Source: an uncultured beta proteobacterium
GTDB lineage: Bacteria > Pseudomonadota > Gammaproteobacteria > Burkholderiales > Burkholderiaceae_C
NCBI GenBank assembly: GCA_903838565.1
Contig: CAILZB010000063.1
Span: 1 to 41,260 of the forward strand
Direction of reading: 5' to 3'
Length of the DNA: 41,260 nt
The notes below the pieces were generated by a model. It was given only the letters and a program-made list of their open reading frames with translations, was not told the origin of the DNA and did no database searches. Both the position numbers and the translations under genes were made by a program. Shown one piece after another: positions 9,141 to 17,465 of the stretch; within the stretch, counting starts at the first letter, position 1; the number at the start of each line of letters is the position of its first letter.

Positions 9141-9237
9141 GTTATTGGGGTCAGACGCCAATTTTGCTGCGGCGCAAAGCGCCACACCCTGCGGGGGAGC
9201 CGAAGGCTCGGCGAATTTGGACTCTGACCCCAAAAAC
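9141..9237. repeat. 97-bp dispersed palindromic repeat, copy 1
   Basis: Begins GTTATTGGGGTCAGACGCCA and ends TGGACTCTGACCCCAAAAAC. The ends form an imperfect inverted repeat of about 20 bp (TTGGGGTCAGA...). The interior has a smaller hairpin, GCCGA-AGGC-TCGGC. An equally long copy, about 90% identical, lies at 33764-33860 in the same orientation. Both sit just upstream of a gene start. GGGGTCAGA-ended elements are widespread in Comamonadaceae; a MITE or REP-like mobile origin is inferred. Confidence 0.85.
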
Positions 9238-9257
9238 CTCTGTCCCACAAAGGAATC

Positions 9258-10358
9258 ATGAATACCATTGAATCTTTCTCTCCCAGCTACGCCAGCGCCC
9301 GCGCCAAATTTCTGCAGGCCGCCAGCGCGGTGGGCGCACGCGTTGAGTCGCACGTCCATCCGCTTCCCGGCCGCGACGGCGAAACGCTGGCGATGGACGT
9401 CGCGCTGGACGGCTCGCCGGATGCCGACCGGCTGCTGATCGTGAGCAGCGCCTGCCACGGCGCTGAAGGCTATTGCGGCAGCGGCGTGCAAGTGCACGCG
9501 CTGCACGATGCGGCCTGGCGCGCCCAGGCCGCGGCCCAGGGCGTGGCCGTGCTCTACATCCACGCGCTGAACCCGTATGGCTTCTCGCACATCCGGCGCG
9601 TGACGCACGAAAACGTCGACATCAACCGCAACTTTCAGGACTTCAGCCAGGCTCTGCCGGCGAACCCGGCCTATGCCGAGCTGCACGCGCTGCTGTTGCC
9701 TGAGGTGTGGCCGCCCAGCGCCGAGAATCAGGCCGCGGTCGACGCCCACATTGCCCGCGTCGGCATGAAGGCGTTTCAGGCGGCCGTGACCTCGGGCCAG
9801 CACGAATTCGCGCAGGGCCTGTTCTTTGGCGGAACCGAGCCGACCTGGAGCAACCGCACGCTGCGCCAGGTGCTGCGCGACCATGGATCGCGCGCCAGTC
9901 GCATCGCCTGGATCGACCTGCACACGGGTCTGGGGCCCAGCGGCGTGGGCGAGCGCATCTGCGCCTGCCGCGACGACCCGGTGGCGCTGGCGCGCGCCCG
10001 CGCATGGTGGGGCAGCGAAGGCGCCACGCCGGTGACGTCGATCTACGACGGAACGTCCACATCAGCCCTGCTCACGGGCCTGATGTGGAACGCCATTTAT
10101 GAAGAGTGCCCGCAGGCCGAGTACACCGGCATCGCGCTCGAATATGGCACCGTGCCGATGGAGCGCGTGATCCCTGCGCTGCGCGCCGAGCAGTGGCTCA
10201 CGCTGCATCCGCGTGCGCCTCAGGAGCAGGCGCGGCGCATCAAGCAGGAATTGCTGGACGCCTTCTTCACCGACACCGACGCCTGGAAGACGCAGATCGT
10301 CGATCAGGCCAGCGCCGCGCTGTTGCAGGCGGTGCAGGGCCTGGCGGCGCGGCGCTAA
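9258..10358 (+). CDS. DUF2817 domain protein (M14 carboxypeptidase-like)
   Basis: A 366-residue soluble protein without a signal peptide. DUF2817 is related to zinc carboxypeptidases of the M14 type. Probable metal ligands are His67 and Glu70 in ACHGAEGYCG and a later His in WIDLHTGLG (near 222). NPYGFSHIRR, followed by DINRNF, matches the M14 substrate-binding region. The substrate is unknown. The ribosome-binding site AAGGA lies just after the dispersed repeat. The gene ends overlapping the stop of prc by 4 bp on the opposite strand, a convergent arrangement. Confidence 0.85.
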   Translation: MNTIESFSPSYASARAKFLQAASAVGARVESHVHPLPGRDGETLAMDVALDGSPDADRLLIVSSACHGAEGYCGSGVQVHALHDAAWRAQAAAQGVAVLYIHALNPYGFSHIRRVTHENVDINRNFQDFSQALPANPAYAELHALLLPEVWPPSAENQAAVDAHIARVGMKAFQAAVTSGQHEFAQGLFFGGTEPTWSNRTLRQVLRDHGSRASRIAWIDLHTGLGPSGVGERICACRDDPVALARARAWWGSEGATPVTSIYDGTSTSALLTGLMWNAIYEECPQAEYTGIALEYGTVPMERVIPALRAEQWLTLHPRAPQEQARRIKQELLDAFFTDTDAWKTQIVDQASAALLQAVQGLAARR

Positions 10359-12538
10359 TTCGGTATCAGCAGCGGCGCAGGCTTGGCGCTGGTGGCGAGT
10401 TCGACGCCGCTGCGCAGCACCGCCACCTCGTCGCTGAGGATGTGCACGGCTTCGAGCAGCAGCACGTCCTTGGCGTCTTTTTGCGCCTTTTCACTGGCCA
10501 GTTCGTGCGCCAGATTGCGCTCGTTGACCTGCAGTCCGTCATCGCTGCGCGCCCTTTTCAACGCCGCCGCTGCGGCCCTGGCCGCGCCCTCCTGCGGCGA
10601 CGTCGTGCCGGCGTCGGCAGCCAGCTCGCGCGCCGCCATGCGCGCCTCCTGTTCGTCGCGCTCCTTGCGGCGTTCAGCTTCGTTCAGCGACACCAGGTTC
10701 TTATTGCGCGCCAGCTGGAAGCGGGCAATGTCTTCCTGCAGGTCGTTGAAGTCGCGGTCATTCTTCACGCGCTCGGCGTGCCGCGTGGACAGCAGCGGCA
10801 ACACGCCGTCGAGCTTGCCCACCGGCGCATAGTTGGCGGCGCGAATTTGCGTCCAGGGCAGGGCGTTGTCAAAGCTCGATTCGCCAAACTCCGAGGGGTC
10901 GGACGCATCGGGGAACGGGATATCCGGCACGACGCCGCGCAGCTGCGTCGTGCCCCCGTTGACGCGAAAGAACTGCGCCACGGTCATCTTCACTTCGCCC
11001 AGCAGCGGTTTCTCGCTCTTGGCGATCTGATCGAGGTTGACCATGGTCTGCACCGTGCCCTTGCCAAAACTGGGTTCGCCCAGTATCAGTCCGCGCCCGT
11101 AGTCCTGGATGGCTGCGGCAAAGATCTCCGACGCCGACGCCGACCCTCGGTTGATCAGCACGGCCAGAGGGCCGTCCCAGACGATGCCGGCCCGGGCGTC
11201 GCGCTCGACCGAGATCTCGCCCCGGGCATTGCGCTGTTGTACCACCGGACCCTTGCCCACGAACAGCCCGGTGAGTTCGACCGCTTCCACGAGGGAGCCG
11301 CCGCCGTTGTTGCGAAGATCCACCAGCACGCCGTCGACCTTGTCCTTTTTCAGTTCGGCCAGCAGCTTGACCACGTCGCGCGTCGCACTCTTGTAATCGC
11401 CGGCACCGCTTTGGCGGGCCGCGAAATCTTCGTAGAACGAAGGCAGCGAGATCACGCCGATGCGGCGCAAAACGCCTCCCTCATCGATCGTGTGCACGGT
11501 CGATTTGGCCGACTGCTCCTGCAGGCTGATGGTCTTGCGCACCAGCGACACCAGCTTGTGCTGGCCGTCGGGCCCGGCGTCGGCCGGGATCACGTCCAGG
11601 CGCACGACCGAGTCCTTGGCGCCGCGAATGAGTGCCACGGTGTCGTCCAGGCGCCAGCCCAGCACGTCGGCCATGACGCCGCTTTCGCCCTGGGCCACGC
11701 CCACGATGCGGTCGCCAACCTTGAGCTGGTTCGACAGGCTGGCCGGCCCGCCGGTCACCAGCTCGCGGATGGTCGTGTACTCGTTCACCTCGGACAGCAC
11801 GGCGCCTATGCCCACCAGCGAGAGCCGCATCGAGATGTCGAAATCCTCCGCGGCTCGTGGCCCCATGTAGTTGGTGTGCGGCTCGATCGCCATGGTGTAG
11901 GCGTTCATGTAAGTCTGAAACGCGTCCGCGCTCTTGGTGCGGGCGATGCGCTTGAGGAAGTTCTCGTAGCGCTTGTCCAGTATGTCGGCGATGCCCTTGT
12001 CGTCCTTGCCGGCCAACTTGAGGCGCAGCCAGTCGTTCTTGACACGCTTGCGCCAGAGCTCGCGCGCCTGCTCGTCGGTCTGCGCCCAGACCTGCTTGTC
12101 GCGCGCGTACTGGTAGCTTTCGAGCGCCGCAAAATCAAAGCCCTGCTGCAGCAGCGTTCGCGCGTAGACAAAGCGCTCGGCTGCGCGCTGTTCGTACAGG
12201 TTGAAGATGGCAAAGGGAACGCTCAGGTCCTCCTTCAGGATGGCGTCGCCCAGGCGGTTTCTGTGCACCGACAGGCGGTCCACGTCGGACTGGATGAAGA
12301 ACAGTTTTTCGGGGTCCAGCGTCTTGAGGTACTGATCGAAGATCTTCGCCGACAGCGCCTCGTTCAGTGGCTGGGCCTTGTAGTGGTAGCGCGAGAGCAA
12401 TTCGGCCGTCAAGTGCGCCGCCTGGGCCTCTTGCTGTTCGGGCTTGAGCTCGGGCGCATAGGGCGATGCCGCGCTCGGCACCGCGCCCCGCGCCGCCAGG
12501 GCGAGGGCCAGAACTAACCAGAGCAGTTTCTTTTTCAT
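10355..12538 (-). CDS. prc: Tail-specific (C-terminal processing) protease Prc, S41 family
   Basis: Periplasmic serine protease that degrades proteins with apolar C-termini and trims envelope proteins such as cell-wall hydrolases. It has 727 residues: a cleavable signal peptide (about 1-25), an N-terminal helical domain, a PDZ domain (about 235-320) and an S41 catalytic domain. The catalytic Ser468 (NRGSASASE) and Lys493 (SFGKGTVQ) match Ser452/Lys477 of E. coli Prc. The C-terminal DUF3340-like segment is Lys/Arg/Glu-rich. The start at 12538 gives the expected MKKKLLW signal; a start 21 bp upstream is possible. Confidence 0.94.
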   Translation of the reverse strand: MKKKLLWLVLALALAARGAVPSAASPYAPELKPEQQEAQAAHLTAELLSRYHYKAQPLNEALSAKIFDQYLKTLDPEKLFFIQSDVDRLSVHRNRLGDAILKEDLSVPFAIFNLYEQRAAERFVYARTLLQQGFDFAALESYQYARDKQVWAQTDEQARELWRKRVKNDWLRLKLAGKDDKGIADILDKRYENFLKRIARTKSADAFQTYMNAYTMAIEPHTNYMGPRAAEDFDISMRLSLVGIGAVLSEVNEYTTIRELVTGGPASLSNQLKVGDRIVGVAQGESGVMADVLGWRLDDTVALIRGAKDSVVRLDVIPADAGPDGQHKLVSLVRKTISLQEQSAKSTVHTIDEGGVLRRIGVISLPSFYEDFAARQSGAGDYKSATRDVVKLLAELKKDKVDGVLVDLRNNGGGSLVEAVELTGLFVGKGPVVQQRNARGEISVERDARAGIVWDGPLAVLINRGSASASEIFAAAIQDYGRGLILGEPSFGKGTVQTMVNLDQIAKSEKPLLGEVKMTVAQFFRVNGGTTQLRGVVPDIPFPDASDPSEFGESSFDNALPWTQIRAANYAPVGKLDGVLPLLSTRHAERVKNDRDFNDLQEDIARFQLARNKNLVSLNEAERRKERDEQEARMAARELAADAGTTSPQEGAARAAAAALKRARSDDGLQVNERNLAHELASEKAQKDAKDVLLLEAVHILSDEVAVLRSGVELATSAKPAPLLIPN

Positions 12539-12660
12539 GGCGGTCATTCTTGCAGGCAAGGATGTTCATCTGTGTCGGGAGTCGTGGATTTCAACACACA
12601 AGCCGCTTGCCGCGCGCAAAGCCATGCAAAGCCTTGTAAACAACTGCGTCAAGGTGAAAG

Positions 12661-13905
12661 CTAGAACGACCACACGCCCCGCAGGTAGGCCTGGCGGCGC
12701 ACCGGCAACTGCGCCAGCACCGCGCCGGCGGGCCCGCCATAGGCGCGTGCGCCGCCCTGCAACTGCACGCGGTCGCCTTTCCACAGCAGTGCGGCCGTGG
12801 CCGCGTGGCCGCCGTCGGCGGGCTGATACAGCATGTCCAGCGTGGGCTGCCAGGCCTCATGCTCCCAGCTCAGGCGCAGGTAGAGGTTGCTGCGGCGCAG
12901 GCTGCTGGCGGCGCTGAAAGCGTCGGCCTGCCACGCCAGATTGCCCGCAGCCGCGCTGGCTGGCGCGCCCAGGGTCGGCAGTTTCTCCAGCAGGGCGTTG
13001 CGCGAGCCCCAGGCGGCCCACTGGCTGTCGGACAAGGCCGTGCCGTCCCACCAGGCTTCGGCCAGCACGCCGAGCTGGCTCTCGTTCGTCCAGGTGCCGC
13101 CGATCAGCGCCTGCAGCGGATGCGCCACGCTCGCCGCGCCCCAAGGATCGGTGTGGACCAAGCCGGTGGCATTCGAGTTGACGGCCAGGCTGTCGGCGCG
13201 CTTCATCCAGCGCGCCGAGGCGTGCAATTCCATCGCGTCGCTGGCGACCCAGGCCACGGCCGCGCCCGCACTGCCACCGGTATGAGCGCCCAGGCGCGCA
13301 AAGCCATGCCAGTCCACGCTGCCCTGATGCCGGTACATACGCGCTGCCAGCGCTGGCTCCTGCGAGCCGGTCTGAGCCCGCGGCCGGGTCGGATTGACCC
13401 AGACCCAGGACCAGGCGGTGTCGGCATCAAAATGTTCGGCCATCAGCACCGGTCGCCCTTCATCGAGTGTGCTGACCAGCGTGCGGCGAACTTCCTGCTG
13501 CACCACGTCATTGGGCCGGAAGGCATAGCCCACATCCCAGGCCACGATTTTTTTACCGGCGCTGAACTGCCAGGCACCCGCGTCGTGCGTGGCCACCAGC
13601 TCGTTGAACCAGGCCCGGTTTTGCGTGGTCACACCGCGCTGGGTCTGCTGCTGCAGCGTGGCGCTGGCATTCCAGCCCTTGCCGCTGCCGTGTAATTCCA
13701 CCGCCAGCGTGGCGCCGTCGCCGGGCGCTGCGACGGTGCCGGGAAGCAGCCTGTCGGCCGCAGCCAGAGGCCCACCGCTGCTGGCTTGGCGTTGGTCCCA
13801 CTGCAGCCGGATCTGGCCGCTGAGGGGCGGCGCAGGGCTTTCAGTCTGCGCTGCGGCAGCGCCGGCGAGCACGAGCGCGATCGCGCCCCAGGTCAGGTGT
13901 CGCAT
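12661..13905 (-). CDS. Predicted outer-membrane beta-barrel protein of the Lol-like operon
   Basis: A 414-residue protein with a signal peptide (MRHLTWGAIALVLAGAAAAQ) followed by many alternating amphipathic strands and a terminal Phe (LRGVWSF), the usual beta-barrel C-terminus recognised by the Bam complex. I do not recognise a named family. It is the last gene of a five-gene operon, 3 bp after the LolA-like gene. A dedicated outer-membrane partner for the carrier protein is inferred from this position. Confidence 0.75.
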   Translation of the reverse strand: MRHLTWGAIALVLAGAAAAQTESPAPPLSGQIRLQWDQRQASSGGPLAAADRLLPGTVAAPGDGATLAVELHGSGKGWNASATLQQQTQRGVTTQNRAWFNELVATHDAGAWQFSAGKKIVAWDVGYAFRPNDVVQQEVRRTLVSTLDEGRPVLMAEHFDADTAWSWVWVNPTRPRAQTGSQEPALAARMYRHQGSVDWHGFARLGAHTGGSAGAAVAWVASDAMELHASARWMKRADSLAVNSNATGLVHTDPWGAASVAHPLQALIGGTWTNESQLGVLAEAWWDGTALSDSQWAAWGSRNALLEKLPTLGAPASAAAGNLAWQADAFSAASSLRRSNLYLRLSWEHEAWQPTLDMLYQPADGGHAATAALLWKGDRVQLQGGARAYGGPAGAVLAQLPVRRQAYLRGVWSF

Positions 13906-13908
13906 GGT

Positions 13909-14661
13909 CTAGTCCAGCGATGGGTTGCGCACCAGGAACATGGGGTTGAGCCACTCGGGCGGAACCTGCCTGTCCTTGCGGCTCAGATAGCGCACATGGG
14001 TGGTCTTGTGGTTGCTCACCTGATCGCTCAAGACCATCTCGGTCACCATCGTCGGGGCGAAGGGCTTGTCCATGACAAAGCGCGCCTGCTTGGCCAGCTT
14101 GTCCGAGAGCACATACAGGTCGGCGCGCACCGGCTCGTGCCGCGTCTTGCCCATCCACAGCTCGATGCGCTGGTAGGTCACGCCCTTGCGCAACGCGGCC
14201 AGGCTCAGGTGCAGGCAGGTGGGCTTCGCAGCGCTGGACTCCGCCGGGTCGCAGGGCTCTTCGCCCACCAACTTGCCGCTGTAGTCCTCGGCCCAGCTCA
14301 TGGTGGCGATGTCGCCGGTGGAGGCGTCACCGAGCAGCTTTTGCATCGGCGTGATGCGCAAGGGGCGCTGGCTCTCGGGCATGAGCAGCCAGAAATCGTC
14401 ACCCAGCATCAACACCTTCTGGCCCTTTTCGGCCGGGCTTTGCATCAGCACCAGCGACTGGCGCCTGGCCTGGGCGAATACCTTGTAGCGGCGCTCCTTG
14501 TCGGGCGTGCCGTCGGCGTTGACGACGTTGATCTGGGTCTCGACCTGGAGGTTGTCCGAGCTCATGCGGAACTTGTCGGTGGCCTTGAGCAGGGCGCCCA
14601 CGTCCTGGGCTTGAGCGGCGAAGGCAGTGAGTGCGAGGGCGAAAAGAAGAGTGGTTTTCAT
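13909..14661 (-). CDS. LolA-like outer membrane lipoprotein-sorting protein
   Basis: A 250-residue periplasmic protein with signal peptide MKTTLLFALALTAFAAQAQ. The body resembles the LolA_like family (outer membrane lipoprotein-sorting proteins), which folds as an open half-barrel able to carry lipid-modified cargo. It includes SDNLQVETQINV at the start of the fold and LGDDFWLLMPESQRPLRI in the centre. It is distinct from the housekeeping LolA by length. It overlaps the permease gene by 4 bp (ATGA), so is translationally coupled. A shuttle between the ABC permease and the outer-membrane barrel is inferred. Confidence 0.85.
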   Translation of the reverse strand: MKTTLLFALALTAFAAQAQDVGALLKATDKFRMSSDNLQVETQINVVNADGTPDKERRYKVFAQARRQSLVLMQSPAEKGQKVLMLGDDFWLLMPESQRPLRITPMQKLLGDASTGDIATMSWAEDYSGKLVGEEPCDPAESSAAKPTCLHLSLAALRKGVTYQRIELWMGKTRHEPVRADLYVLSDKLAKQARFVMDKPFAPTMVTEMVLSDQVSNHKTTHVRYLSRKDRQVPPEWLNPMFLVRNPSLD

Positions 14662-15875
14662 GTGTGAGCCAATGCGTCTACGACGGCCATATGCACTGTT
14701 CGGCGGGCGACCCAGGCCGAGGCGGCCATGGTCAGGGCGATCATGGCGGCGATCGTCACCAGATACATCAGCGGGTCGATGCTGATGTTCAGCGGGTAAC
14801 CGACCGAACGTCCGGGCGGCGGCGGCATGGACACCGGCACGATGAACAGGAACAGCGACACCGCCAGCGCGATCAGCGAGCCGGCCAGCGCGCCCACGCC
14901 GCCCAACACCATGCCTTCGAGCGACAGCGTGGTCAGCAGCTGCCCCGGCAGCGTACCCAGCGCGCGCAGCGTGCCGATTTCACGGGTGCGCTCGATGATG
15001 GCCATGGACATGGCGTTGGTCACGACGAAGACCACGATCACGCCGATGATCAGCCCCAGGGCACCGAAGATGCGGTTGTACAGGTCGCGCACCGACTTGT
15101 AGAAGAAGGCCTGGTCTTCCCAGGTCTGCACCGTGAGTTTCGGATACGCGCTGGCGAGACGCGCCTGCGTCGGCAGCGTCTGCTCCATGCGTGCCAGAAA
15201 GACCCCCAGGCGTGACACTTTCTGGGTGTTCAGCAGCTTTTGCGCGGTCGCGATGTCGGCGTAGATCAGGCGCTTGTCGATCTCGGGCGTGCCGGTAGAG
15301 AACACGGCTTTCACGCGCACGTCCAGCGCGTTGAGCGCGCCGTCGGCGGTGCTCGCCAGCAATGTCAGACTGCTGCCCGGCGTGGCCTTGAGGTTGCGCG
15401 CCAGCGCCTCGCCCAGCATTACTTCGGCCTCCTTCGCGCCGCTGGCCAGCACCTCTCCCGATTTGATCGTGAGGAACGGCCCCTTCACCGAGAACTCGCT
15501 GTCGGGCTCCACGCCCAGGCCCATCATCACCACCGACTTGTCGCCGTTGCTGATCAGGCCGCTGAACTCCACCCGAGGCAACACGGCGCGCACCGCCGGA
15601 TCCGCCAGCAACTGGCCGCGCAATGCGTCCGCATTCTCCAGGCCATGCTGCAGCGGCGTCTCCTCGTCCTGGGTGAACTGCTCCGGCTGGCCCAGTACCA
15701 GGTGTCCGGAGTCGCGCGCGGCCGCTTCGGCCAGCGACTCGTAGGTGAACAGCGCAAAGCCTCCGGCCAGCAGGATGCCCGCCGTGCCCAGGGCAGCGAT
15801 TGACACCGTCACCAGCGAGCGGCGCCGGTTGCGCAGCGTGTTGAGCAGCGCAAATTTCAACCACATCAAGTTCAT
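14658..15875 (-). CDS. FtsX-type ABC transporter permease (LolC/LolE/MacB-like)
   Basis: An inner-membrane permease of 405 residues. One transmembrane helix lies near residues 20-45, a periplasmic domain of about 200 residues follows, and then three helices at about 275-300, 325-350 and 370-395, the type VII ABC arrangement. The cytoplasmic loop ERTREIGTLRALG is the conserved FtsX coupling motif. The start at 15875 follows GGGAGA and overlaps the stop of the ATPase gene (ATGA). Translation extended upstream to 16592 would only be the ATPase gene read in a wrong frame. Such proteins do mechanical work on periplasmic substrates and do not import solutes. Confidence 0.92.
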   Translation of the reverse strand: MNLMWLKFALLNTLRNRRRSLVTVSIAALGTAGILLAGGFALFTYESLAEAAARDSGHLVLGQPEQFTQDEETPLQHGLENADALRGQLLADPAVRAVLPRVEFSGLISNGDKSVVMMGLGVEPDSEFSVKGPFLTIKSGEVLASGAKEAEVMLGEALARNLKATPGSSLTLLASTADGALNALDVRVKAVFSTGTPEIDKRLIYADIATAQKLLNTQKVSRLGVFLARMEQTLPTQARLASAYPKLTVQTWEDQAFFYKSVRDLYNRIFGALGLIIGVIVVFVVTNAMSMAIIERTREIGTLRALGTLPGQLLTTLSLEGMVLGGVGALAGSLIALAVSLFLFIVPVSMPPPPGRSVGYPLNISIDPLMYLVTIAAMIALTMAASAWVARRTVHMAVVDALAHT

Positions 15876-16558
15876 ACCAATCTCCCATCCAAGAGCGCCA
15901 GCACGCGGTCGCAGCGGCCGGTGAGGCGGCTGTCGTGCGTGGCAATGACAAAGGCCGCGCCCTCGGCATGGCCGAGTTCGCGCATCAGGTCCAGCACCTG
16001 GTCCGCGGTGTGCGAATCCAGGCTGGCGGTGGGCTCGTCGGCGATCACCAGGCGCGGGCGTTTCACCAGTGCACGCGCTATCGCGACGCGCTGGCGTTGC
16101 CCGCCCGAGAGCGCGTCGGGCCGGTGCTGTGCATGCTCCAGCAAGCCCACGGCCTTGAGCTGGGCGGCCACACGCTCGCGCCGCTCCGCCGCGGGCACGC
16201 CGGCGATGAACAGCGGGTAGTCCACGTTCTCGGCCACGGTCATCACCGGCACCAGGTTGAAGTTCTGGAACACGAATCCCAGTGCGTCGCGGCGCAGCAG
16301 TGTGCGCTGGATTTCGTCCAGACCGTTGACCTGCTGTCCGCTCAAAACGATCTCGCCCGAGTCGGGTGTGTCGATGAGTCCGCACAGATTCAGGATCGTG
16401 CTCTTGCCGCTGCCCGAAGGTCCGGTGAGCGCCAGCAGTTCGCCGCGGCGCACCGCCAGGTCCACGCCCTGCAGCGCGGGGATGACGTGCTCGCCCAGGT
16501 GGTAGGTTTTGTGTACGCCGTGCAGTTCCACCACGGCATTCGAACTGGACGCGTTCAT
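15872..16558 (-). CDS. LolD/MacB-type ABC transporter ATPase
   Basis: A 228-residue cytoplasmic ATPase that powers the adjacent FtsX permease. Walker A GPSGSGKST at 46-54, Q-loop VFQNFN near 95, signature LSGGQRQR near 145, Walker B LVIADEPTASLD near 165 and switch His in ATHD near 197 are all intact. Length and sequence fit the LolD/MacB class. Both neighbouring junctions are 4-bp ATGA overlaps, indicating a tightly coupled operon. Confidence 0.94.
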   Translation of the reverse strand: MNASSSNAVVELHGVHKTYHLGEHVIPALQGVDLAVRRGELLALTGPSGSGKSTILNLCGLIDTPDSGEIVLSGQQVNGLDEIQRTLLRRDALGFVFQNFNLVPVMTVAENVDYPLFIAGVPAAERRERVAAQLKAVGLLEHAQHRPDALSGGQRQRVAIARALVKRPRLVIADEPTASLDSHTADQVLDLMRELGHAEGAAFVIATHDSRLTGRCDRVLALLDGRLV

Positions 16559-17211
16559 GACGGCAGCTTGGCGAGTTGGGCGCGGGCGGCATCGGCCTGC
16601 GGCGCGTTGGCCTGGATCACCAGAGTCAGATACTTGCGTGCCTCGTCGATGTGCTTGTCATTGGTAGCAACGGTAGCGGCCTTCATCCACACATTGCCCC
16701 GAAATCCCAACGGCGCGCTGACCAGCAAGGGGCTGGACAAGACCTCGTTCAGCAGCCGGGTGCCACGCGTGCCGCGGTTCATGAAACCGGGCACACCCAG
16801 AAAGGTGCTGGCAGCGACAAAGCGCACCTCCAGTGCCGCGGGCACGCCGCGCTGCAGGGGGGCGTCGTGCGCCGGCGTCAGCAGCGCCAGCGCCTTGTCC
16901 AGCAGCGCCATGCCGTCTTCGGCGTAGCCCATCTTCTTCCAGGGCAGCAGCGTGGTGTTGGCCTTCATCGAGGTGGCAGCACCCGCGTAGGCCATCAGCA
17001 CGGGATTGCCCGGCTCAGCCTTGAGCAGGGCGGTGAAGGCTTCGGCGGACCTGACGATGCTGCCGTCGTCGCCCTTGCTGGCCTGCATGAACAGCTCGAA
17101 TGCCGGCTGAAACTGGGCTTCGGGAATGGCCCAGACGCTGCTGGCGAATACTAAAGAGGCGATGGCGGTCGCTGCGCGACGGCCAATTTTGAAAGCGCGT
17201 AAAAGCGGCAT
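16555..17211 (-). CDS. Periplasmic helical-repeat protein, first gene of the Lol-like operon
   Basis: A 218-residue protein with a basic N-terminus and hydrophobic segment (AATAIASLVFASSVWA) read as a signal peptide. The mature part is alpha-helical with TPR-like spacing of Ala/Leu-rich helices, for example AFTALLKAEPGNPVLMAYAGA. I do not recognise a specific family. It overlaps the ATPase gene by 4 bp and is the probable first gene of the operon. A scaffold or adaptor role in the periplasm is possible but unproven. Confidence 0.75.
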   Translation of the reverse strand: MPLLRAFKIGRRAATAIASLVFASSVWAIPEAQFQPAFELFMQASKGDDGSIVRSAEAFTALLKAEPGNPVLMAYAGAATSMKANTTLLPWKKMGYAEDGMALLDKALALLTPAHDAPLQRGVPAALEVRFVAASTFLGVPGFMNRGTRGTRLLNEVLSSPLLVSAPLGFRGNVWMKAATVATNDKHIDEARKYLTLVIQANAPQADAARAQLAKLPS

Positions 17212-17293
17212 GGGTGGCTCCCGTGAACGTTGAACAAGTGGCTGATGCAGCGAACTGTAGTCAAGGCATTTCGGGTGCGCAGCCGTCCTGAGA

Positions 17294-17373
17294 CGAAATG
17301 CGCCGTGGCAGCGCGAAAGGCTGCCCAGCGGGAGTGAAGTGACGCCGCCTCGTGGAAGCTGCGGCGCATTTCG
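17294..17373. other. Long inverted repeat with nested hairpin ahead of the Lol-like operon
   Basis: CGAAATGCGCCG (17294-17305) is the exact reverse complement of CGGCGCATTTCG (17362-17373). As RNA the stem could be lengthened by two G-U and two G-C pairs. A second hairpin, GGCAGC-GCGAAAG-GCTGCC, lies inside. The element occupies most of the gap between the operon start at 17211 and the DUF799 operon end. It may be a leader structure, small RNA or decayed mobile repeat. No gene is seen in 17212-17465. Confidence 0.5.
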
Positions 17374-17410
17374 GCGCAGGCGGATTGATCAGCCCACCCG
17401 GTAACTGTGC

Positions 17411-17439
17411 GGTGGGCCCCGCTGGCCGCGGGGCCCACC
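17411..17439 (-). terminator. Strong GC-rich hairpin downstream of the lipoprotein operon
   Basis: GGTGGGCCCCGC pairs perfectly with GCGGGGCCCACC (12 bp) around a 5-base loop. It lies 26 bases beyond the stop of the DUF799 gene on the minus strand. No T-tract follows on either strand, so it is either a terminator of the non-canonical kind or an RNA 3'-end stabiliser. Confidence 0.55.
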
Positions 17440-17465
17440 GGCGCTATCCTTCACGGCAAGGCGTA

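Noticed and set aside
10106..12517. Plus-strand open frame of about 800 codons
   Set aside because: It lies opposite prc, which has a complete catalytic Ser/Lys pair and PDZ domain. The antisense product is His/Arg/Gln-rich without motifs.
15876..16592. N-terminal extension of the FtsX permease
   Set aside because: The extra sequence is the ATPase gene in a wrong frame. The ATG at 15875 has a good ribosome-binding site and overlaps the ATPase stop.
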